A stretch of 64,000 nucleotides of DNA from Dipteris shenzhenensis (taxonomy: Eukaryota > Polypodiophyta > Polypodiopsida > Gleicheniales), in assembly GCA_047967505.1 (NCBI GenBank), contig CM106538.1. One strand, given 5' to 3'. The translations under genes were made by a program, and so were the position numbers. Positions 11,376-22,469 of the stretch are shown piece after piece. The notes beneath the pieces are model-generated. The model saw nothing but the letters and a program-made list of their open reading frames with translations. It had not been told where the DNA came from and did not search any database. How positions within the stretch are numbered: the first letter of the stretch is position 1; every line of letters begins with the position of its first letter.

Positions 11376-11860
11376 CTAGCTAGGCCGGAGGAAAATCTCC
11401 CATGAAATGTGCATCATGGAGGGAGCGATGCGAGGGATGGAAGAAACGATAAATATCCATAGAGGAGTGTCCATACAACTAAGTGTTATAAACATGATAT
11501 AAAGACTGTAGTGCCCAATAACAACACCAACTGAAGAACTGAACATAGTTTGATGTAGAGGCATATCTCCCAAATAACTTAAACTACCACCAAAAGAGAT
11601 ACTAGGAAATCGATCATAAAGATAAGTTCCCAATTTGGGAAGAAAATCATGGGTGAATGAGCAAGTCCAAAGAAGATGTCGTATTGTCTCCCTAGGATGT
11701 AAAGAAGATGGGCAAGCTAAGGAAGCTATATGCCTAGAAGCTAAGAAAGAACCCACTAGTAGTATGCCCACCAAACAATGCTATAAGAAAGGCCTATGTC
11801 TGAGAGGGAGCTTATTATTCCAAATATAGCTAAGACAATCCTTCCACAAAGCAAGAGGTT
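11376..11860 (-). pseudogene. LINE 3' fragment, zinc-binding domain of reverse transcriptase (zf-RVT)
   Basis: The minus-strand frame 11774-11376 reads SLHPRETIRHLLWTCSFTHD followed by LYDRFPSISFGGSLSYLGD. This matches the end of LINE ORF2 proteins, where a Cys/His cluster with an E-T-x-x-H-L-x-W-x-C core follows the RT. The LINE at 57-63 kb shows the same layout at 62560-62750 (CHGCLISQETMPNLFWLCPC, then ARFPTIPFGKSFWLFGF), which supports the call. Only the 3' end is present, as expected of a 5'-truncated LINE insertion. A single first Cys and stops on either side show decay. Confidence 0.6.
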
Positions 11861-11937
11861 TGTCAAGATGTTAAATAAAAGCCCACACTCATGAATCCAT
11901 GGCTAGGCGAGTAGAAGATGATAAGTTTTCTTGGCAG

Positions 11938-12062
11938 TATGCACACATGCGTGCACACACGTGCACACACACACATCTATGTGTATATGTATGTAGCATG
12001 CATCCACATGACACACTCATGCATGCATGTACACATGCACACACATAGACGCACATACATAC
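11938..12062. repeat. CA/TG-rich simple repeat
   Basis: Interspersed CACA, GTGCACAC and CATGCATG words; open frames here on both strands are repeat translations. Confidence 0.7.
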
Positions 12063-12133
12063 AAAGTACGTTTGGTGTAAATTACGCATTTGTACAAAAG
12101 ATAAGATGAGAGAGAGAGAGAGAGGCGGGTGCC

Positions 12134-12147
12134 GGGGGGGGGGGGGG
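12134..12147. repeat. Poly-G run
   Basis: Fourteen consecutive G residues after a short GA repeat. Assembly and sequencing are error-prone here, and the strand can form G-quadruplex. Confidence 0.85.
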
Positions 12148-13080
12148 GTTGCATAAGTATGACATGTCTTGTTTGTTATGCCTCCATTGGTTATCTTATG
12201 CTGTTAAAGTAGATTGTTAAGTAATAAGGAATGACAATTGCCAAGCCTTTTAAAAAATGCAAATGGTACTACACTTTAAAGTCCCAAATTCCAAGATTAC
12301 ATGTCAATTAACACATCTGTGTTTAGATTTTGCATACATATGGGGTACCCACACTTAATCTCAAAGTAGACTCAGTTGAGATCGATTAGAGGCAAACTAC
12401 AAGGCTTGAAAATCATGAAGGACAAAGTATTATTGGTCTAATCTTTGAGCGTTTGTATAAAATATGATCATATCTTTTACTTGTGACAGTCACTATTCAT
12501 AGTAAAAGTTCCCTCCACAAAGTATAAGCAAATTAGTGCATCACTTTGAACAAAAAATGCTTAAACACTTGTTAATACATCTAATGAATGGCATAAAAAG
12601 TCAATTTAAAGTTGTTAAATACATAAAGCATGAAATAATCACTACAACATATTCCCCTAATCACTTGAAAGGCTTTTCTATGATAAACCAATTTGAATAC
12701 AATTTTTCATATTCATAATTTCATATATAAATAACTGACAATGCAAGTAGTCAAGGATTTGGTACTAAGGTACTCTTGCTTTAGAATTGGTTGATTATTA
12801 CACTCACATTTTCTTACCAATAGGTTAACTTGTCAAGCTCATCGATGGAATGCGTGATGTGAGTTTTTACCAACAATGGCAACAAAAGGGCTTACTTGGT
12901 GGCAATGCAATGTCATGAGAAAGAGTTTGTATCAAAAAGCACGAGGCAATGTAAGAAAGTATGTGCTAAATATTGTGGTGTGCTCTCTATGTGGTGAACT
13001 TTCCTTTTCTTTTTTTTTAAATATAGAGAAGATAGACAACAAGTGCTCTTTCAAGGCGAATTTGACATAAAGCATGACTG
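12148..13080. other. No gene seen
   Basis: AT-rich DNA with no recognised feature, downstream of the STP gene (which is on the minus strand). Confidence 0.4.
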
Positions 13081-13084
13081 TGGT

Positions 13085-13290
13085 TACTAGGTAGGGAGGA
13101 TGGCCATTGTCAATTGTCGGTACGAGCGACCTGGGAACTTTAACTTTCCTCTGAATTATAAGAGAGGTGACCCATTTTGAGACTATCGAGGGGCACCCTG
13201 CCCTGGCTCTAGTCTGGAAGCAGGAATCGAAGCAAGGTCGGTGGCCAAGTAGGCAGGAAGCCCTACCACTCGCGGCTTCCGGAGCTAAAA
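13085..13290 (-). mobile_element. Possible tRNA-derived SINE
   Basis: The minus strand from about 13284 contains GCCGCGAGTGGTAGG, resembling a pol III A box (TGGCNNAGTGG). About 35 bases later comes GCTTCGATTCC, which matches the B box GGTTCGANNCC at all but one position. That spacing is typical of a tRNA-like SINE head. A body of about 130 bases follows toward lower coordinates. No poly(A) tail or target duplication was confirmed. Confidence 0.35.
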
Positions 13291-13400
13291 CCTACAATTG
13301 ATTTACTGTGCCCAAAGATAATGCTATTCCGTATTCTGACCGAAGTCTCTGTATTAACTACAGATTCTGAACATACATCGTATACCGTATACGGTATTAA

Positions 13401-15261
13401 TTATTGAGTAGGTGGTGGTGAAGAGAACCGGCTCCACACAGGGTGGAGCTTCCAAAGCTGGGCTATGGCTTCCATGGGCACCTTCTTCGTCTCTGGCAAT
13501 AGCACATACACGAACAGGGCCGCCATCACTTGCCACGCTGCGAAGAAGACGAACAGTTCCGCCTTCATCTTGCATAGCATCGCCAAAAACAACTGCGCCC
13601 CCGCAAATATGAAGAAGAATATCACACAGACGTTGATGCTCTGCCCCGCAGATCTTATCTCTAGTGGGAAGATCTCGCTTGGCACCAGCACTCCCACCGG
13701 CCCCCACGACCACCCGAACGCTGCTACGTATATGCACACCGTTATCACCACCACGATCGCGTCCTGTTTCGGCAGTTCGTTGTGCGCTCCCAGCTTCAGG
13801 TGCAGTATCGCTGCGGTTATTATCTGAAAGCAAGCAGTCATGCTTATGTAAGCGTACGATCGCTATGGCTGCAATGCATGCACGCTGAATTTTGTAGGCT
13901 AGTCTGATCAGATAGTGGGAGCCAATCTAATATCGGACAGCACTGATTTACCAGAGTTATCACCATCACAAGACTTCCGTTGAACAAGAGCGCCCTGCGC
14001 CCCAACCTGTCCACCACCAAAGAGGCAGCCGTAGCAGCCCCTAGCGCAGCTCCCCCCAGGATCACTGCAGAATACAGAGATGTACTTGCACCTAGCCCGA
14101 GTGTCTGGAAGAGCACAGGAGCATAGAACGTGATAATATTGATTCCTGTGAACTGTTGAAAGAAGGGGATGGCAAACGCCATGACCAGCTCGGGACGGTA
14201 TCTGCGCTCGAATATGTTACGCCATGGATGCTTCACTTGTTTGCAAATCTCGCTAGCCTCTACCAGATCATCAAATTCCTCTTGCACATCTAATGTTCCC
14301 CGCATCTTCTCCAAAATGGCACGGCCCTTGTCAAGATAGCCTCGTTGGATAAGACTGCTGGGTGAATCAGGCAAGAAAAGGGCTCCTATCACGATGACAG
14401 TTGAAGGAATGATGGTCGAACCGAGGGAAATCCTCCAGCCCCAGGGAACAATATTCGAAGTCCCGTAATTCACAAGGAAAGCCGTGAAAACGCCAAAACT
14501 TAGAGCCACTTGGTTCATTCCATTGAGTCCACCTCGTAACCTGTGGGGAGCAACTTCCGACAGGTACAAAGGCACAGACTGCAGGGCACGATTCAATCTA
14601 AGCTTCGTTTCTCTTTCTTACGTTTTCTCTCAAAAGGAAGCAGCAAGCAATCCATACTTATAAATTTCATAGGGAAGTTAAAGCTCAAGATGCCGAACTT
14701 GATTTGTAAAGCCGAGGCCGATTCCCAGTACGATACGTCCCAACAGTAGCATTGCCAGGTCCTGAGCAGCACCGTTGAGGACGGACCCAACAACGAAACA
14801 AATCCCTCCCGTCATGATAGAAGCTCTCCTTCCATACTTGCTCGTAAAGGTCGCTGCAAATAACGAGGTAACTAATCCCGCTAGATAGAGCGAGGACGTG
14901 AATGCCGTGAGGACTTGACTGTTAAACTTGCAATAGTTGTCGGTCTTGGCTGAGTGTCGCTGGCGATAAACCTTGGGAAAGAATTTGAGAAGGAAGTCAT
15001 CCATGGCGGTAACGCCCCCTGGAAGCGTCAAATGGTTAAATACAATCCGCGCAAAACTTGTATATTTCGATTATTGGAAGTCGGAAGCGGACCTGAGATT
15101 CCGAGATCGAAGCCAAAGATGAGTCCACCGGTGGCGGCTGTGATGCAAGCGAGAATTACGTAAAGGGTAGCATGGCGAGTGTAATGGTAGTCGCGCTTGG
15201 AGGAAGCAAGGAAGAAGGCGCCCCCCGCCATGGCTTCTATGGGCAGGAGCTTCTTGTCCAA
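13401..15261 (-). CDS. STP: STP-type monosaccharide/H+ symporter, complete four-exon gene
   Basis: Exons on the minus strand: 15261-15093, 15018-14699, 14578-13952 and 13823-13401, all with GT-AG introns and a consistent frame, total 512 codons plus stop. A second ATG at 15231 opens MAGG, the usual STP start, and gives 502 residues; I prefer it. The product is a 12-helix major-facilitator plasma-membrane protein importing hexoses with protons. Visible marks: FGFDLGISGGVTAMDDFL in helix 1 (with the conserved Asp), the STP lid Cys in DNYCKFNSQ and its partner in FLAMLCKMK, SKYGRRASIM, LGIGLGFTNQSVPLYLSE, LFLPDSPSSLIQRG, QQFTGINIITFYAPVLFQT, VDRLGRRALLF, GWSWGPVGVLVPSEIFPLEI and PETKKVPME. Length fits the family (about 500-520). 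It is flanked only by repeats. No stop or frameshift is seen, so it should be functional. Confidence 0.93.
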
Positions 15262-16542
15262 AGAGAATTATAGAGGTTGCGTGCTGGTTTGCATTTCTAG
15301 TCTCTAAAAGTCACTCACAAGGTTCACACCTTCCAATTAGATTCACACATCCCTTCCACTTTTTGCTTGCCCCGGTTGCTCCCTAGTTCACTTCAAGGAG
15401 GTGGGTCCCTAGTTCACTTCACGGAGGTGGGTCCCAACGCCACCCTCAAATGGCCAAGCACCTACATCTACCTCAAATGGAGAGAGACGACTCCTATTGA
15501 ACATCCATGACTTGGGTTCTCATATCTCGAATGTGACTCCCGAAATCATTAAGCCAAGATGCTTCATAAGAGTCCAAGCTATCCGATCTCCCTTTTTGAC
15601 TCTTGAGGCCTCTAGGTTCCCTTTGTCACTTTCTCTTGTACAGCACTAAGTAACTAGTAATGTATATACTTAGTGCTAGTAATGTATACGACAACTTTTC
15701 CAACAATTAGGGAGACTTGAACGTGTGCATGGTAATGATATTAGAATCATAAATTTTAAGTGAGCGAATATGCATTCTTCATGTATATTGCATTCATTTA
15801 TGAATTTTATGGACGCACACATCTATTCACCACACAGTACAAAGGGCCCACAAATCTTAATATCATTGGGACCATGAGAACTAAGGATTTGATATGCTCC
15901 TTTTAACCAGGTGTGATCATGTTTAACTTTCTATTTCGTTTTGGCAGTACCTTCTCTATAGGCACTATGCCCTTGGCACATTTAACCTTTGATAATTCCC
16001 TCATAATGAAGTACATGCACATAGCAAAAAATGAGAGAACATGCTACTTATGACATTGTACAAATGAATATATATCTAAATTGAAACAATTTACATAAAA
16101 ATCTCAACCATGTAAGTATAATATCAAATATGAATATAAATAAACATACATATCATATATATATCCATTTATATATAAAGTATTGTTAAATAATATAACC
16201 ACACACCTTATGGAGGGAGAGCTCAACACACTTCCACTTGCCCTCCTCTCATAAATAAGAAAGAATAATTATTTATGGTATCATGATAGTTCTCAACTAT
16301 TGTGTCAATGGTCAAAATGGGCTAGAACCTCCTTTTATTGAAAAAGCTTATGATCGTCAAACCCAATGTCATTTCTGGTTGACATCTTGGTATTATATTT
16401 GAAAGCCTCAATCAACATACATATTTATTATCTACAAAAAGTGTCTTATTCAAAGAGATTCGATCAAAACCAATCAACATGAGGAAATGTATTTATGTGT
16501 GAATGGTCCACAATACCTTAGAGACAACCTTGGATACTTACC

Positions 16543-16546
<4 letters not shown>
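15262..16546. other. STP upstream region; no gene seen
   Basis: This holds the presumed STP promoter (transcription runs toward lower coordinates), but I could not place a confident TATA box. A short tandem duplication is at about 15383-15435 (CCCTAGTTCACTTCA.GGAGGTGGGT twice). The rest is AT-rich without coding signal. Confidence 0.45.
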
Positions 16547-16615
<69 letters not shown>

Positions 16616-16649
16616 TCTCTCTCTCTCTCCCCTCTGTGTGTGTGCGTGC

Positions 16650-16697
<48 letters not shown>
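16547..16697. repeat. (CT)n microsatellite, interrupted, with (TG)n
   Basis: Two long CT runs separated by TTCTTCTCT and by CCCCTCTGTGTGTGTGCG, then (TG)n to about 16724. Open frames of Ser-Leu or Arg-Glu repeats on both strands are artefacts of this run. Confidence 0.95.
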
Positions 16698-16699
<2 letters not shown>

Positions 16700-16724
16700 G
16701 TGCATGCGTGTGTGTGTGTGTGTG

Positions 16725-17480
16725 TTGCCACTATTCCTCTCATTTCCAAGTTTTAAGGATGTTGGTCGTCTACAGTCATGTCATTGCTCATTGTAGCATA
16801 AGAGTTCACAAATGTAGCACAGGTTCTAGGGTCATATTTTGGTGAGAGGTGTAGTGTCAAAAGCAATTCAAGTTCATGGTCAAATGAGAAAGAAGTAATG
16901 ATCACAAGGATTGAGGGAATTCTCACCTCCAAAGTAGTCAAAGGGTTTAGCAAAGGGTTCCAGAGTTTAGAAGGATGGTAGGGTTAAGAAAGCTAACTAG
17001 GGTCCTAGGCTTTAGAAAGACCTCATGAGAAAGCATAGTAGGGTTGAGGAGTGGAGAGCTAGTCTCCTTCACATACTATGAATGGGGTTTAGGGTTGAGG
17101 AGGGGTGAACAACAGTGAGAAGGAGGAGGGGGCTCAATGCACAATTGGGTGTAGGGACAAGTTTGGGGCCACAATGCAATGCATTGGTGGGCGATAGTTT
17201 GAATTTCAGGTGGACTCGCTCTCTCACCATAAAATTTTCCAATGTAATGATTGCCTTACTGGAATAATAATGAGACGCAATCTATTAAAACTTATTGTTC
17301 TGAACACCACAGAGATGAACACATGTCACTACATGAGATGTCCTGCCTTCCTTCGTACAGTCTCTATGCTATATCTTTGTACATTAGACTATCCACAATT
17401 TGTCATGTCATCTACCCGCAACTTGCCACCTATCATCTACATGCAGCTCTCCAGCATTGATCTAGATTTGCGACCACTAC
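16725..17480. other. No gene seen
   Basis: Mixed sequence with a TAGGGTT-like purine-rich part around 16970-17110. It contains no telomere array and no recognised coding frame. Confidence 0.4.
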
Positions 17481-17484
17481 ACTG

Positions 17485-18215
17485 ACATTGGCTTGGTGCG
17501 ACCACTACGCTAGTTCTTGGAGGTGGTTGTAGCTACTCCTAATTAAACCAAAGAAAATGTGTTTACGTTAATTGGTTGGGTCACGTGAGACCCAATTTGG
17601 AGTCCCACAATTATTCATATATTTCAGATCGATTTTAAAACAAGTGGTTAGAAGTTAATCCTAAATGAAGAAAAAAACATTTCCTTGTGCAACAAGCGCG
17701 CTGGTTCTATTTTAGTGTTCATTGCAATTAATTCTAAACCAAGAAAAATATATTTCCTTGCAACAAATATGCTGGTTCTATTTTAATGCAGTGGTTGCAC
17801 GAAGTTAAACATCTTCTTTTGTTCAAAATTTAATCCTTTTCCTTCGTTTTAAAGTTAATTCTAAACCAAGGAAAATGTATTTCCTTGTGCAACCACTGTG
17901 TTGGTTCTATCTTAGTGGGGGTTGCAATTGATCATTAACCAAGGAAAATGTATTTCCTTCCAACCACCACACTAGTTCTTGGAACTATTTTAGTGCTACT
18001 TGTAGTTAATCCTAAAACCAAGGGAAATGTATTTCCCGGTGTAGCCACCACACTGGTTCTATTTTACTGTAAGTTGCAGTTAATCCTAAACCAAGAAAAA
18101 TGTATTTCCTTGCAACCACCATGCTAGTTCTTGGAACTATTTTAGTGATGCCTGCATTTATACCTAAAACTAAGGAAAATGTGTTTCCTTGTGCATCAAT
18201 TGCTTGTGACAACGA
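17485..18215. repeat. Degenerate minisatellite array, about 100-bp units
   Basis: At least six diverged units repeat the order: CTAAACCAAGGAAAATGTATTTCCTTG, then CAACCACC, then (C/G)CTGGTTCTATTTTAGTG, then TGCAGTTAAT. Copies of the GGAAA.TGTATTTCC palindrome are seen near 17745, 17870, 17945, 18025, 18100 and 18175. Unit length varies from about 75 to 125 bp. Confidence 0.75.
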
Positions 18216-18244
18216 CTGCGATAGTAGTATTATTTATATTAATG

Positions 18245-18599
18245 TGGTCGGTGGCCTATTTCGGGACTGACCCCCAGTCAACCGTTTTGGGCGGACTGGG
18301 TCGGTCACCCAATTGGGTCTAACCGACTACGACTAGTGGCTATATAAGAGCGAGCTCGTGAAGCCCATTTCATCACTGGCTATAGCAACCGTGATTCCTT
18401 AGCATCCAGCCTCCGTCCTCTACTATTTCCAGCTTGCCATCAAAGCTTCTTTCACAGGAGCGCATGGTTGGGAGGCAGCGCCATCTATTGTATCAGATCT
18501 ACAGTAATCAAATTTTTGATTCTCCATACTATCTGTTTTCTCTCTTGCATACGAGATCCTGTTATCTGTTGAGCAGAGACGTTGTATTATTTTCTTACA
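18245..18599 (+). repeat. Truncated Copia-1 LTR (3' half), plus strand
   Basis: This matches the last ~360 bp of the Copia-1 LTR in the opposite direction: GTGGCCTATTTCG, AACCGACTACGACT, GTGGCTATATAAGAGC, GAAGCCCATTTCATCACTGGC, and the same end TTATTTTCTTACA at 18599. No PBS or internal sequence follows, so it is a solo or broken LTR. A conserved TATA box is at about 18342-18349. Confidence 0.88.
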
Positions 18600-19879
18600 G
18601 GAAGCACCATCCAACCACACCCAATATTTTCTTGTACATGGGGATCATCATTTTTTAGCCATTCCTAATGCAATAGAAAACCATGCTGCACAAATAAGGT
18701 GTCTTGTTCCCTATCATCCAAAATGTAGAAAGGGTATGTGCATTGCACAGTGCACTGACTTGGACTCTGAGTTAACAAAGCATATTTGCATCAGCTGTAC
18801 AAGAAACAAGCAAATGATTGTACATGATATGCACTAGATTGATATCTGGTTGTTGTACTAGTGAGCACTTTGTATCTCATCTTGTTCTTAAAATGAGTAA
18901 TTTTCTGCAAAATCTATGACAGAGACAATAGTGTCATGGAGAAAATTGGCAAGGCACTTCCTAAATTGGTTATCTTGCTAATTGGCTGTGAAATTTTCAT
19001 TAGGGGAGATTTGGGATCAAAAAGGGCCTCATAAGGAATGGATTAGGAAATGGATTAAGGGCTAAGCAAGCAAAGAATGGGTGCCAAAGATCTTACAAAT
19101 TGCACTTCCCTAGGCATGGGGGTGAGCCGTTGTCCCCCAAAAAGTACAACTTCCCATTTCCCAAAACATGCTCCTCTTAGCTCTCTCTTGGAGGGTCCCT
19201 ATCCCAAGAAAGTGTCTCACGTATGCCACCTCACCCAAAAATTTAAATTTTTGAAAAAAGTCTAAATAGCTTGGAAATCCTCCCAAACTTTTGACCAAAA
19301 CCATTTTTCGACCCGCAACCATTTTCCTCTAACCTTTAAGCTTGGATACCATCCAAAAATCTATACCTATTGACCTAAACCAATGCTCATCCCCCACATT
19401 GAGTAGAAACCACTCTCTAACCCATATCCATTGACCCAAACCAATCTTCATATCCAAATCCATTTTCCTCTCATCTTGTTAGTATTTTGTAAATTTCATA
19501 TCCTATCAGTCTCCAGTGCAAGATATCACCAACATGAAGCACAAATACATCCTACACATTGAGATTACACCCAAGTATGCCACAACTTGTCAGTGCAATG
19601 GCAACAAGAGCATGGATGGATAGTGCAAGCCATACAGTTTATATTATAAACCATTTTTTTCATTGTACTATTGAATGTACTTTTTGTTTTTTACATTAAT
19701 TTGTTCCATTATGTTGAATTTGTGTTCATAAAGTATTTTTCATGAATTTTATTAGTGATGTTGGAAAGAACAGTTGCAAAAAACTTTATGCTATGAAAAG
19801 TGCCATAAAAACAAAGGAATTCATTTCTATTCTTCAAGGTCCCAGATGATGTGCATTGTCCCTTGCAATATTGTAAGAG
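18600..19879. other. No gene seen
   Basis: No domain, RNA or repeat recognised. Short open frames are present but without support. Confidence 0.4.
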
Positions 19880-20640
19880 GTGGTCCATGATCTAGGCAAC
19901 ATAGTCGACCAACCAAGAGTGGTGTATGCCTATGATACTGTTGAAATTAGCAGGCAAGGCTACTTGACCATTTATAATATCTGTTATAATGCACTTCATT
20001 GCCATGGTCTAAAGAATCCAACGTTGCTAAGACCTAAGCATGCTATGAAAGCAAGAAAAAGGTCTAATTCTATTGTGCAAGATATGTTGGGTTCTTTTTT
20101 GGACATTTTGGACACCATGGTGGTACTCCAAAAATTTACCTGCATTTGAGTACACTGAGAACAACAATGTGTTCTTGGGATGTACATAAGGTACGAGTTG
20201 CAAGTTTCCATTTCTACAACATGAAGGTAGGAGATGAGTATAATAATTTGGGTATTGATCTCATGTTTTCCTAGAGGCATCATTTCAACAAGAAATTGTG
20301 CATAGGCTTGACAGATTTGCTATTGTGCTTTTGCAAATTGCAATGGAAAACTAGTGTTTGTTATATCAAGTTAGATAAGTGTGAAGTAGTGAACAGACAA
20401 AAGATAGAGTGAGTCAGCATTATACATATGAATAAGGGCTTGAAACATGTGCAAGATGGAGAGAAGATGGAAAAGTTATTACAAATTTTAGTGTGCATTG
20501 AAAAAAGCATATTTGGCGCTTGTTTTTATGTTGGGTGCAACACATTCTTTACACCCATCGTTCATGGTTTATTAAAAAGTATGTTCATTGAATGTTTGGA
20601 GTACGCAAGCTATGGAAATTTTGCATCATAGAGCACAAGG
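19880..20640 (+). pseudogene. Unrecognised decayed reading frame
   Basis: The frame at 19880-20149 encodes 89 residues (VYAYDTVEISRQGYLTIYNI, HCHGLKNPTLLRPKHAMKAR, VQDMLGSFLDILDTMVV) with protein-like composition, and a second frame at 20428-20631 follows. I do not recognise a family. The position, upstream of the histone-like pseudogene and near transposon relics, suggests a repeat-borne or decayed gene. No function is proposed. Confidence 0.3.
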
Positions 20641-20744
20641 TGCACATTTTAAAACACACATCATGAGGTTGGAATGGCTCAATGAAATGGGCCCAAGGAA
20701 GAAAGAGACTTTTGATTACCCACAAGCAAGTCCAAGCTAGTAGC

Positions 20745-21206
20745 CCACAAATTTCCAAGCCAACATCCCACACAAGAAAGTCAAAGAGAAAGAAAGAATG
20801 AGAAAAGAAATTAGGAGGTGGTCACCCTAGCAGTGGCGGCGACGGTCATGGTGGCAATAGCGGTGGCAATGGTAGAGGTGGTAGTAGTAGAAGCAAATAT
20901 TGAATGAAACCGTGGAGGAGAGCACTCTTAGAAATCAAGAGGTGTGAGAAGAGTGTCGAATCGCTTATGCCTAAAGCTCCTTTTTCCTTTTTGGTGAAAG
21001 AGATTTTGCAAGAATACATGTATAATGCAAGAATACAAAGTGTTGCCTTGGCAACATTGCAAGAGGCTACAAAAGTGCAACTGGTCACTATATTTTTGGA
21101 AGATGAAAATTTTTGCTGTATATATGCAAAGAGGGTGACCATTATAGACAAGGATATAGCTCTTGATGGTCGAATCAAAAGTGATCCATCATTGAAAACA
21201 TCCTGA
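20745..21206 (+). pseudogene. Histone H3-like pseudogene (divergent histone fold)
   Basis: From 20904 the frame reads KPWRRALLEIKRCEKSVESL, which lines up with the H3 alpha-N helix pattern (RPGTxALREIRRYQKS), then PFSFLVKEI, ALATLQEATKVQLV, and YAKRVTIIDKDIALDGRI, which lines up with the end of H3 (HAKRVTIMPKDIQLARRI). Helices 1 to 3 and both loops are in order. Loop 1 has no insertion, as in ordinary H3; the segment before the last Cys has one extra residue. In the same frame upstream lie a basic stretch (TRKSKRKKE) and a Gly-Ser-rich stretch (20815-20900), interrupted by stops at about 20799 and 20901. No intron is visible. It is either an old H3 retrocopy or the relic of a divergent variant. 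Confidence 0.6.
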
Positions 21207-21239
21207 GCTATATATACACTATCTATTTTACACGATGTT

Positions 21240-21455
21240 ACCAAATTTTTGGAAGCAATGATAATCATTCTTGTTAAAGGCATGTCTGAAGTAGTTGTTT
21301 GTGTTTCTATGTATTATTTTATACAATTTTTCTCTCTCACGATATTTTCTTGATGTAAACGGCCACTAGCATACTCTTGTAATCTATAGTGCAAGTGCAT
21401 CCCCAAAAAAAATTATCTTGACAAATTTTAAAAAAGGAGTGGATTGCCGTCTCGC
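21240..21455. repeat. Diverged direct repeat, copy 1
   Basis: Order of shared blocks: GTTAAAGGCATGT, TTTATA.TACAATTTT, TGTAAA.GGCCACTAGCATAC, CCAAAAAAAA, TATCTTGACA, GG.GTGGA.TGC. Copy 2 is at 22220-22430, about 980 bases away. Confidence 0.65.
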
Positions 21456-21980
21456 CCTTGGGCGATCCAATATGGTTCATACTAAAGTACAATCAATCAA
21501 GAAAGAAGTTATTGACGAGTTTGACACAAAGGCAAACAAGATTGATATCCAAGAAGAGATCAAAGAACACAAAGCCAAACGTGATAGTGCATTGAAGATT
21601 AGGGTGGGGGGCCTCCTTGAAGCATGGTTCAAAGATGATGACTCTTTGAGTGAGACTTTAGCACATGTCAAAGCAGCCATGCCTACTATTGAATGGAAGG
21701 TTAATGATGATGATGATGATGATGATGAGGGAGCAACTAATATCCAGCACTCCAGAGGACATGCTATCCTTACACTTAAGTCACGAGATTTACAGATCAA
21801 GCTCCTTTGACAATCTTGCAAATTGAAAGGGACCAAGGTATGGATATCTGAGGAACTTACATGAGCTCAATTGAAGAATAAGGCAATGGAATTAGCTAAA
21901 GTCAGGGCTACTAGGAAGGATGGAAAATGGGTAGTTTTTCGTGAAGGCATAGCACTAATCAAAGAGTTTAAATCCAAAAC
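21418..21980 (+). pseudogene. Unrecognised repeat-borne frame with acidic run
   Basis: 130 codons (21418-21810) with a lysine/glutamate-rich middle, a run of seven Asp from a GAT microsatellite (21703-21727), then a stop. The same region continues past the stop with KNKAMELAKVRATRKDGKWV, which has protein-like composition. It lies between two direct repeats and before Gypsy-3, so it may belong to a mobile element. I do not recognise a domain. Confidence 0.3.
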
Positions 21981-22179
21981 CAAAAGACTCTCCATCTAAA
22001 ACTAATGTATGGTTGATTACTCTTTCAAACTATTATGTAAGTGCTCTAAATAATTGGGGTTGCTTTTGCACTCCCTGGGAGCTACCATGTTCCCTCCCTA
22101 AAGCAGATGTACTAGATGGTTTTTTTGCTATCCCATAGACCTGTTGCTCTCCTATGGACATTAATATACTCTCTCTCTA

Positions 22180-22216
<37 letters not shown>

Positions 22217-22219
22217 AAA

Positions 22220-22430
22220 GTTCAAGGAAATCTTTTTTGTTAAAGGCATGTAAAGCAATTCTTTTTGTTTCCATGAAATGTTTTATAGTACAATTTTCCT
22301 CCCAAGAAAATTTATTTAAAATGAAGATGTAAATGGCCACTAGCATACCCTTCTAATGTGTGGTGAAATTCCATCACCAAAAAAAACTTTATCTTGACAG
22401 AGGAAAAAAAAAGGGGTGGACTGCAGCACC
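22220..22430. repeat. Diverged direct repeat, copy 2
   Basis: Second copy of the blocks listed for 21240-21455. It carries a CT microsatellite just upstream (22167-22211). Confidence 0.65.
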
Positions 22431-22469
22431 CAAGGGTAGACGCCATTTTAAGGCAACCAGGTGGGATGT

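Noticed and set aside
16474-16845. Open frames of Ser-Leu or Arg-Glu repeats on both strands
   Set aside because: Pure translation of the CT/TG microsatellite; no start context or non-repeat domain.
16960-17110. Telomeric TTTAGGG array
   Set aside because: Only scattered TAGGGTT-like words, no tandem array.
17485-18215. CRISPR-like array
   Set aside because: Units are degenerate, of variable length and without unique spacers; the DNA is eukaryotic.
20904-21206. CENH3 centromeric histone gene
   Set aside because: Loop 1 has the canonical H3 length without the CENH3 insertion, and stops interrupt the frame.
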